This document shows positions 1-5,988 of a stretch of DNA of 12,307 nt, one piece after another; position 1 is the stretch's first letter; every line of letters begins with the position of its first letter. The stretch is taken from NCBI GenBank assembly GCA_028865585.1, contig JAGWJU010000021.1:1-12307 (forward strand), read 5' to 3'. The position numbers and the translations under genes are program-made. The notes below the pieces were generated by a model. The model was not told where the DNA came from and searched no databases. It saw nothing but the letters and a program-made list of their open reading frames with translations. Origin of the DNA: Elusimicrobiota bacterium. GTDB taxonomy: Bacteria; Elusimicrobiota; Elusimicrobia; UBA1565; UBA9628.

Positions 1-1416
1 CACCAGGTCGTAAACGTAGTCCCCGTCCGGCACGGTCAGGCCGTTGCTGTCCGTCCCGTCCCAGGCCTGCGTGACGTTGAAGCGCCCCGCCCTAAACCCG
101 TAGAAAGTCCGAATCGGCCCGACTTCCGCCCCGCCCGGCCCCACGACGTCGGCGCAGCTTCCGCTGCCCGAGAGCTGTCCGCACGGCGGCCAGTCGGCCG
201 CCTGATTCTTAAAGATCGTGCCCGGCGGATAGATGTTCCAGGCCACGTTCATGTCGTTGGAAAGCTCGTACGCGATGGAAGAGACGTCTCCCGTCGCTCC
301 GACCAGAAGCGGCTGGGTCTGCACGTTGGTGATGCGGAACAAGTCCACCGGGAACATGACCGTGGTCGTCGTGACCTGGGCCGGCACGAAGGGATCCGAG
401 GCCGAGAGCTGTGCCATGTAGACTCCGGAGCTCACCACCTGGCCGTTGTCTCCCACCCCGTCCGACCAGGTTTCGGAAATTCCCGTGCTGCCGGGGCGGA
501 CTTCGTTATTGACCAGCGTTTTGACGACTTGGCTCGCCGAGTTCAAGATGCGGAAGTTGACGTTGGCCTCCCGCGACAAGGAGTACTCGAACTGGAACGG
601 ATCAATGCCCGCCACAGGCGGACTCGAGCCCACGACCGTGGTAATGGGAGTAATTTGGCTGACTCCCACATAACTCCGCGAGACGGGGATGAATCCCGTC
701 TTGGCCACGGATGTCCAGATGCGCTTATCGTTGCTGCTGCCGAAGAATGAGAAGCCTTCCTGCGACGGCAGATAAGCATAGATGACGAAAACATAATCCC
801 CGTCCGGCATCACCTGCTGGGAGTTGTTCAAGCCGTCCCAGAAATTATCCACGGGCGTGCGTCCAATCTGCTGGGAGATGAAGTTTACGACCGGAGAAAC
901 CGACGTTGGAGACGAGCACCCTGAACTCGAAGGCTGGAAATTCTTTGGGGAACCGGTGCCGGAATCGAGAGAACCGTTGTTGACGTTATTCAAGGAAGCG
1001 CAAAAGGTGGTCCCGGGCGGATAAACATCGACGTAGACCGTAGCCGGCTCGGTGAGAGTGTAGGTCAGCACGGCCAGGGACGTCGAGCCCCCTAGCAACG
1101 GCTGGACCTGGATGTCGGTAATCTGAAGAGGATCGAGACCGATGTTGACCGTTTGCGTGCTGGACTGATCATAGCCGTACTGGTCGCTGGATTCCGACCA
1201 CAGCGTGGCCAAATAGTTGTTCGGCGGCATCATTTGGCCGTTGTTGTCGCGTCCGTCCCAAGCATTCCCGTCCGTCAGACTGCCGTTGGGAACGCCTTCG
1301 CCCGGCTGCGTCAGTCCGGGAACCACCTCGCGAATAATGCTGGTGCTGGGCGGCGCGGAAATATCAAGGAAGAACGTCGCATCTTGAGAAAGCCGGTAGG
1401 TTATGTTGTAGGGCTC
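1..1416 (-). repeat. Four FlgD-Ig-like domains in an ABAB order
   Basis: This covers residues about 425-896 of the left-hand secreted protein. Units 1 and 3 have their W at 477 and 741 (264 apart); units 2 and 4 have theirs at 617 and 876 (259 apart). Units 2 and 4 also share 'I-T-[DN]-[IV]-Q-x-QPLL' starts (523 and 786) and 'YPPGTxF' (556 and 820). Both have a long two-cysteine loop before the WDG turn, which units 1 and 3 lack. A two-domain module therefore seems to have duplicated. The last unit continues past the window edge. Confidence 0.7.
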
Positions 1417-2688
1417 CGCGGCTACGCCGGTGATTTTCCCCACGATGGTCGGGGTGGACTGAATGGCGTGCACGTCGTCCGCGTTGACCAAAATCGGCTG
1501 CTGGGAGACAATGTTATCTTTCGATGTCGCCGATCCGTAACTGCTCCCATCATATGTCGTCCCGCCGGGATAAGCGGTTACGGCGCTAACTTGAATATTG
1601 CCCTGCGTTCCCACCTGGTTGGTTATGACCGTAGCGCGGAATCCATATTCTCCGTCAGAACGCCCAACCGAGCCTTGAATGTTTATGCTTCCATCCCAGA
1701 GCACACAGTAAGGGCCCAGCGGCCCTGTGCAGCTTGCATTTTGGACCGTTTTTTGCGTTTGAGTTGTAGTATCGAAAAACGTCGTATACCCGACCTGGTT
1801 GCTGTTGCAGCCTCCTCCTGGAATTTCTCCCGGAGAATTAATGAAAAACGTTTTGACCGGGGGCGTTGAACTGGGATCCAAAGGGTTGGAACCGTTTTGA
1901 TATTTAAATACCTCAAATTCAACCTGATCAATACCGACAGCCGTGCTTTGTTGCCCACTATCATTATTGCTGTAGCCGACGCCGGCGCAAAGGTACACTT
2001 TGCTATTGCAGACATTGGTATAAATCGACCCGGAATTCAAAGGCCCGCTGCCCGAAGGCATTCCAATGCCGAATTCCGTACTGCTATCGCATGCGGTCGC
2101 ATAAGTCTGTTGAGCGAATTGAATTTCCGGATCATTCGAAATGTTTCCCAAGCCGAGCTGATTTCCGAATCCAAATGATTGGTTGATACTGGTATTGCCG
2201 CTCGTACCGGCACCCACGCTTACCGAAGAAATTATAAGAGAAGGATTTTCAATCGGATCCTGACTGGGCGGACCAATAAAATCCTCCGGCAAAACCGCTG
2301 CGCCATTAAGCAGTGATTGATCCGAGCAAAAATTCGGGACTCCCGGGTTAGTAGTCATCAGAAATGGAACTTGGGCAAGGCATGTTTCGCAAGATGAGGG
2401 CAAGCCGTTCGGCAAGGGATTTTCATTTTGTGTAATTACCGGGCTATTTGCCGCTTGCCAGGCGCCACAACAGACATTACAGTGAATCGGAGGGCAATAG
2501 AAATACTGATTGCCGATAGAATCAATTTGAACGATGCAATTCGTGTCGACGTTATGGACGTACGTGTTATCAACGTAGAGCTGGAACGCCGAGGCGGTGC
2601 GCGCGCAAATAATGAGGAAGACGGCGCAGAGGAGAGCCGCGCCGGAAAGGCCCGAACGCCTTAGGAAACCCTGTTGTCGATCTCTCAT
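1..2688 (-). CDS. Large secreted protein with FlgD-Ig-like repeats (partial, 3' end outside window)
   Basis: The frame is open from the ATG at 2688 to base 1 (896 residues, no stop), with an in-frame TAG just upstream at 2695-2697. Residues 1-34 form a clear signal peptide: Arg-rich start, hydrophobic core at 17-29, and TASA before the likely cut after A34. Residues 36-330 are unrecognised and hold 14 cysteines, including C70-x-x-C-C74 and C100-x-x-C103, suggesting disulfides outside the cytoplasm. From about 405 onward there are four FlgD-Ig-like domains. Each has a 'Y-x-L-[ST]' strand (Y431, Y543, Y702, Y807) followed by a WDG-type turn (W477, W617, W741 as WSDG, W876) and a 'P-x-G-x-Y' ending. 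A looser WDG lies at W331. Such domains are common in secreted or surface proteins of Bacteroidota-like diderms. Function is unknown; a surface or adhesive role is an inference. The ribosome site is weak (TTAGG, 5 nt before ATG). Confidence 0.88.
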   Translation of the reverse strand, partial: MRDRQQGFLRRSGLSGAALLCAVFLIICARTASAFQLYVDNTYVHNVDTNCIVQIDSIGNQYFYCPPIHCNVCCGAWQAANSPVITQNENPLPNGLPSSCETCLAQVPFLMTTNPGVPNFCSDQSLLNGAAVLPEDFIGPPSQDPIENPSLIISSVSVGAGTSGNTSINQSFGFGNQLGLGNISNDPEIQFAQQTYATACDSSTEFGIGMPSGSGPLNSGSIYTNVCNSKVYLCAGVGYSNNDSGQQSTAVGIDQVEFEVFKYQNGSNPLDPSSTPPVKTFFINSPGEIPGGGCNSNQVGYTTFFDTTTQTQKTVQNASCTGPLGPYCVLWDGSINIQGSVGRSDGEYGFRATVITNQVGTQGNIQVSAVTAYPGGTTYDGSSYGSATSKDNIVSQQPILVNADDVHAIQSTPTIVGKITGVAAEPYNITYRLSQDATFFLDISAPPSTSIIREVVPGLTQPGEGVPNGSLTDGNAWDGRDNNGQMMPPNNYLATLWSESSDQYGYDQSSTQTVNIGLDPLQITDIQVQPLLGGSTSLAVLTYTLTEPATVYVDVYPPGTTFCASLNNVNNGSLDSGTGSPKNFQPSSSGCSSPTSVSPVVNFISQQIGRTPVDNFWDGLNNSQQVMPDGDYVFVIYAYLPSQEGFSFFGSSNDKRIWTSVAKTGFIPVSRSYVGVSQITPITTVVGSSPPVAGIDPFQFEYSLSREANVNFRILNSASQVVKTLVNNEVRPGSTGISETWSDGVGDNGQVVSSGVYMAQLSASDPFVPAQVTTTTVMFPVDLFRITNVQTQPLLVGATGDVSSIAYELSNDMNVAWNIYPPGTIFKNQAADWPPCGQLSGSGSCADVVGPGGAEVGPIRTFYGFRAGRFNVTQAWDGTDSNGLTVPDGDYVYDLV

Positions 2689-2699
2689 GTAAGCCTAAA

Positions 2700-2775
2700 C
2701 CGTTGTCGGGCGATACTATACTCGAAATTCCGTTGCGATTTTATTAACGGACTGTTAAAGGAATGTAAAATTCCG
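2700..2775 (-). promoter_or_regulatory. Putative promoter/control region of the secreted FlgD-Ig protein
   Basis: This lies in the 103-base AT-rich gap between the coiled-coil/propeller gene and the secreted-protein gene, the largest gap in the window. On the minus strand a TATAGT -10-like hexamer sits at 2715-2720. No good -35 is found at 16-18 bases (TAAAAT at 2738-2743 is poor). Just upstream is an inverted repeat TTAAC-N5-GTTAA (2744-2758), then a second one GGAAT-N5-ATTCC (2760-2774). The octamer AAATTCCG occurs twice (2725-2732 and 2768-2775), 43 bases apart. No stem followed by a T-run marks a terminator for the preceding gene. Confidence 0.35.
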
Positions 2776-2791
2776 CTCAAATGAGACCGGC

Positions 2792-4555
2792 TTAGTAGCG
2801 GAACTTTATGAAGGAGGGGACGGAGCTTCCGTCCGACGGCGCGGCCAGAATCCACAACTGCCGCCGGCCGTTCATCGTCACCGCGGTCATGCCGACCACG
2901 GTCTTGCCCAAATCGTAGGCCGCCCGCAGCGTGAAGGCCCCCTCCTTGAAATCATAGACGTCGAGCTTGCGGGTCTTGGAATCGAACGCCCAAAGTTGCC
3001 CGGAAACCCACAACAGCGACGTGGGAACCGCGCTGCCCATGCCGTAGGACCGGACGCTCCCGTCCTTGCCGTAGCGGTCCAGGGAGCGGTTCGCGGCGTC
3101 GTAGCACCAGACGGCCTTGCCGTCGTAGGCCATGGCCGTGGGCGCGGGACCTTGGGCGGGAAGAGTCGCCGCCACCTGGCCGGGATCGGAATCCTCGACG
3201 CGAACGAGCCGGGCCTGGGCCGCGTCCGCGGTCCAAAGCGAGCCGTCCGCGGAAACGATGGACACCGGATGATAAGGCGGCTTGGCGTTGGGCGTGAAAA
3301 CCGCCGGGGCCGCGTTCAAATCCAGGGGATTAAAGGCGTCCAACTCCCCGTTCCACTGCGACACCCAAATCTTCGAGCCGCCATAGGCCATCCCCGTGGG
3401 ATTGGCCAAGGACGCGGGAATTTCCGCGACGGCCTTGAAATGGAACGCCGTGTAATATTTCCAAACAGGGATGGATGCCGCGGCAAAAACGGCCGCGGCC
3501 CCCAAACCCGCCCAAATGCGGCGCGACACGCGCCGGCGTTCCGGCGGCAGGCCCAAAAGAGCCACGGCGCGCAGGACGGACTGGATTTTCGTGGTCGTCT
3601 CAGTCGATTGGCGCAGGGTTTCGGCCATTTGGGAGGCGAAGCGCAAATGGTCTTCTTCCTTGGCCTTTAAATCCGCGTGCCAGCTTTGGCGTTCGCGCCG
3701 GAGCTTCTCCTCCCAGACGGAGAACTCCGAGCGCTGCGTCTCCCAGGTGGAGCGCTCGCGATCCCAAAGCTCGCGCCACTGGGCCCGCTCTTCCTCCCAA
3801 ATCTTGGAGAGCTCTTCGAAGTGCCGCTGGACTTCGTCCACTTTTTTGAGCGCCTCGGAGCGCTCCTTTTCGGCGCCCTCGCGGACCTGGCGCTCGCGCA
3901 GGAGTTCGGCCAGGGTCTTTTCCAAGGCGTTTTTCGCTTCCTTGAGGCCTTGAGCGAGCTTTTCGGAATCTCCCGAGGCGCGCGCGGCGTCCTCCTGGCG
4001 CGCCTGCGTCAGAGATTCCATCTCCTTCATCCGGGCGAGATATTTCTCTTCTTTCTTCTCCCAGCTTTTGCGCTCTTTTTTCCAGATGTCTGCCTCGCCT
4101 GACATCCGCTGGCGGGTCTGCTCTAAAAGGGCGCGCAGGCGCTTTTCGTCTTCTTCGTGGCGGCGGCGCTCCTCCTTCAAGCTCGCGAGCGCGGCCTCCA
4201 GGCGGGCCTGGACGTCCAGGTAGCCTTCAAGCGAGTTCTCTTCCGCGGATTGGACTTGGCGGCGCAGGCCGGAGACCTCGTTTTCCAGGAGGCGCTGGCG
4301 CTCCTGCAGCGCCGCGATTTCTTTTTCCTTGGCCTCCAGCATTTCGGACCAGGCCGCGGCCTCGCCGCGGTGCTTGCGGCGCATGAGCGAGAGCGTCTCC
4401 CAGGCCGTGCTCGAGGACTCGGGAATGTCCGAGGACGGCGCTCCTGGAATTTCCAGGCCGGAAGACGCGCCCGCGCCCCTGGACACCTTGGCCCAGAGGC
4501 GCTCGATTTCCCCCCGCCACTCCGGCAGAGGTTCCTGCGGCATGTCGCTCGCCAT
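2792..4555 (-). CDS. Bitopic coiled-coil protein with external beta-propeller-like domain
   Basis: 587 residues with no family name I can assign. Residues 1-54 look flexible. Residues 55-330 are a long charged coiled coil rich in E, K, R and Q. Residues 347-366 are a single membrane helix preceded by RRRVSRR, which by the positive-inside rule puts the coiled coil in the cytoplasm and the C terminus outside. Residues 380-587 carry five repeats of about 42 residues that start near 386, 430, 472, 511 and 553. They follow the pattern P-[TV]-x-[MI]-x-x-x-G-x-x-[IVL]-W, which resembles NHL/WD-type propeller blades. The coiled coil has tryptophans at heptad positions (158, 165, 253, 260, 264, 271, 281, 292), which is unusual. 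There is no Shine-Dalgarno before the ATG; M5 (ATG at 4543) is an alternative start. A structural or sensing role linking cytoplasm and envelope is an inference. It could instead be a scaffold unrelated to its neighbours. Confidence 0.85.
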   Translation of the reverse strand: MASDMPQEPLPEWRGEIERLWAKVSRGAGASSGLEIPGAPSSDIPESSSTAWETLSLMRRKHRGEAAAWSEMLEAKEKEIAALQERQRLLENEVSGLRRQVQSAEENSLEGYLDVQARLEAALASLKEERRRHEEDEKRLRALLEQTRQRMSGEADIWKKERKSWEKKEEKYLARMKEMESLTQARQEDAARASGDSEKLAQGLKEAKNALEKTLAELLRERQVREGAEKERSEALKKVDEVQRHFEELSKIWEEERAQWRELWDRERSTWETQRSEFSVWEEKLRRERQSWHADLKAKEEDHLRFASQMAETLRQSTETTTKIQSVLRAVALLGLPPERRRVSRRIWAGLGAAAVFAAASIPVWKYYTAFHFKAVAEIPASLANPTGMAYGGSKIWVSQWNGELDAFNPLDLNAAPAVFTPNAKPPYHPVSIVSADGSLWTADAAQARLVRVEDSDPGQVAATLPAQGPAPTAMAYDGKAVWCYDAANRSLDRYGKDGSVRSYGMGSAVPTSLLWVSGQLWAFDSKTRKLDVYDFKEGAFTLRAAYDLGKTVVGMTAVTMNGRRQLWILAAPSDGSSVPSFIKFRY

Positions 4556-4565
4556 GAACGGAGAA

Positions 4566-4593
4566 AATATAACAGAAATTTCGCCCGAAACAA
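4566..4593 (-). promoter_or_regulatory. Candidate promoter giving a near-leaderless transcript
   Basis: On the minus strand TTGTTT (4588-4593) and TATATT (4566-4571) are separated by 16 bases, resembling a sigma-70 promoter with a weak -35 and a good -10. The -10 ends only 10 bases before the ATG at 4555, so transcription would begin within a few bases of the start codon. That fits the absence of any Shine-Dalgarno sequence there. The match could be chance in an AT-rich gap. Confidence 0.3.
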
Positions 4594-4601
4594 TGGCGAA
4601 A
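4579..4601 (-). promoter_or_regulatory. 7-bp inverted repeat after the PorV-like gene
   Basis: TTTCGCC (4579-4585) and GGCGAAA (4595-4601) form a perfect 7-bp stem with a 9-base loop, starting 16 bases past the stop codon of the PorV-like gene. Only three T residues follow the stem on the minus strand, so it would be a weak intrinsic terminator at best. It overlaps the candidate -35 of the next gene, so an operator is an alternative reading. Confidence 0.3.
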
Positions 4602-4617
4602 ATGTTACAAGCGGCGG

Positions 4618-5973
4618 CTATCGATTCTGCAGCAGCCGCACCAGCTCTTGGTTGGCTTGGCTTAAATCCACGCCGGTCCCTTGATATTGGCGAAGGATGC
4701 TTCTCAGATTCTCGATAAGCGCGGAGTCGGCCGCGCCTTGGCTCTTCATCTGCAGGTAGGCGTTCCAGTCTTTTTGAAAGAGGATCTGCGGAGTGTTTTT
4801 CCCGGCCTCGGATTTTTCCCGCAGGCGCTTCTCCTTCTCCTGGATGTTTTGGAAATTCTGGAGGGACTGCTGATACTGCTGCTGCAGGTCGGTCAAGCGT
4901 TTGCGGGCCTCGGCCTCGGAAATAGTCCTATTCAAGAGCTGATTATCAAGAATCTTAATCTGATCGCGCAAAGAGTTGAGCTGCTGCGAGAGCTGCCACT
5001 GCTTGTTTTCGGCGGCCTCGAGCTCCTTCCGGAGGATGGCCCGGTAATCCATCTCGGTCTTGAGCATCCGCTCAAACGCCGCCTCCGGATCGGAGGCGCC
5101 GAAGCGCCAAGTGATGGACACGGCATTGCCCAAGCGCGCCGGGCCTTTAAGAGGAACGGTGAGCGCGTAGTCCGCCTCGCCGCCCATCATTCTCCAGCCC
5201 AAGCCCATGTTCCATGTTTGATCCCGATCCCCGGCGCGCATGCCGATGCGCGCGGCCACGGCCCCGTGCTGCACGGTTTCCCACCAGCGCTCCAAACCAG
5301 CGCCGGCGCTGGTTTCTTCGCGGTAAAGCCCCGAAGGCCCCTCATGCGCGATGTCGAAAGCGAAGGTCATGTCGCGGACCGACTCGGAAACCCCGGCGCG
5401 GATCTCCACGGGAAGCTTTGAGCCGCCGACGCGTCCGCCACTCAGGTTCAAAAGCGAGATTCCGGCGGAATACTTATCATGGAAACGCTCGACGGCCCCC
5501 AAATCCAGAGCCGCCGTCGCGTCCGCCTTCCCCCCCGCCGGAGGAGCCGCATCCGGGACCTTCAGGCTCCCCCCGAGTTCCAAGTCGTTTCCGGGAGCCT
5601 GCCAGAGTCCCTGCGTCGCGTAGCTGAACTGGGTGGTCCGCTCGGAAGAATAGCCGCGGGGGTCGTTATAAATATAGGAAAACCCGCCCACGCCGAAGCC
5701 CAGCGGCGCGACCGCAATCAAATTCGCTTGGCTTTGATCCGTAAAACCAGCCGGGAGATTAAACTGCCTCAGAGCATTGAGAGACAACGAAACGCGCTTG
5801 GCGAAGGCAATGCCGGCCGGATTGTAGAACACCGCGGCCGGATCGCCGGTCATCGCGGTAAAAGCGCCTCCCATGGCCGCGGCCCGCGCGCTGAACCCCT
5901 CGTCTCCGAAATAAGCGCGAAGGGGGGACGCGGCGCACAGCAGGAAGAGAGCCGCCAGAGAGGAACGCATCAT
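4618..5973 (-). CDS. PorV/PorQ-like outer-membrane beta-barrel protein with C-terminal coiled coil
   Basis: 451 residues from the preferred ATG at 5973. Residues 1-20 are a signal peptide ending PLRA before YFG. The N terminus of the mature protein has the PorV/UPF0164-type signature: AMGGAFTA (33-40), a GDPAAV stretch, then YNPAGIA (50-56). Alternating strands with paired G and aromatic residues run to about 292, ending ITWRFG, as in a FadL-like barrel. Residues 299-391 are a Q/E/R-rich coiled coil, followed by a 60-residue helical tail. This tail is unusual, since PorV-type proteins normally end with the barrel. In Bacteroidota, PorV shuttles type IX secretion cargo, but many homologues elsewhere have unknown roles. 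Start choice: GTGAGG lies 6 bases before this ATG, whereas the in-frame GTG at 5985 has no ribosome site. The gene follows the DUF2723 stop by 15 bases. Confidence 0.85.
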   Translation of the reverse strand: MMRSSLAALFLLCAASPLRAYFGDEGFSARAAAMGGAFTAMTGDPAAVFYNPAGIAFAKRVSLSLNALRQFNLPAGFTDQSQANLIAVAPLGFGVGGFSYIYNDPRGYSSERTTQFSYATQGLWQAPGNDLELGGSLKVPDAAPPAGGKADATAALDLGAVERFHDKYSAGISLLNLSGGRVGGSKLPVEIRAGVSESVRDMTFAFDIAHEGPSGLYREETSAGAGLERWWETVQHGAVAARIGMRAGDRDQTWNMGLGWRMMGGEADYALTVPLKGPARLGNAVSITWRFGASDPEAAFERMLKTEMDYRAILRKELEAAENKQWQLSQQLNSLRDQIKILDNQLLNRTISEAEARKRLTDLQQQYQQSLQNFQNIQEKEKRLREKSEAGKNTPQILFQKDWNAYLQMKSQGAADSALIENLRSILRQYQGTGVDLSQANQELVRLLQNR

Positions 5974-5979
5974 AGAAAG

Positions 5980-5985
5980 CCTCAC
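5980..5985 (-). promoter_or_regulatory. Ribosome binding site that decides the PorV-like start
   Basis: GTGAGG on the minus strand is 6 bases upstream of the ATG at 5973. Its first three bases are the in-frame GTG that would give a protein four residues longer. A second ATG follows directly at 5970. Choosing 5973 gives a compact 20-residue signal peptide. Confidence 0.5.
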
Positions 5986-5988
5986 GGA

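Noticed and set aside
1153..1869. 238-codon open frame on the plus strand
   Set aside because: It is antisense to the FlgD-Ig repeat protein, which has a signal peptide and repeated WDG motifs; the plus frame is low-complexity and Arg-rich.
3680..4300. DNA-level repeats in the GAG/CGC-rich region
   Set aside because: The repetitiveness reflects E/R/A codons of the coiled coil and has no fixed DNA period, so it is not a CRISPR array or tandem repeat.
5974..5985. GTG 5985 as start of the PorV-like gene
   Set aside because: There is no ribosome site before it, while the GTGAGG there is well placed for the ATG at 5973.
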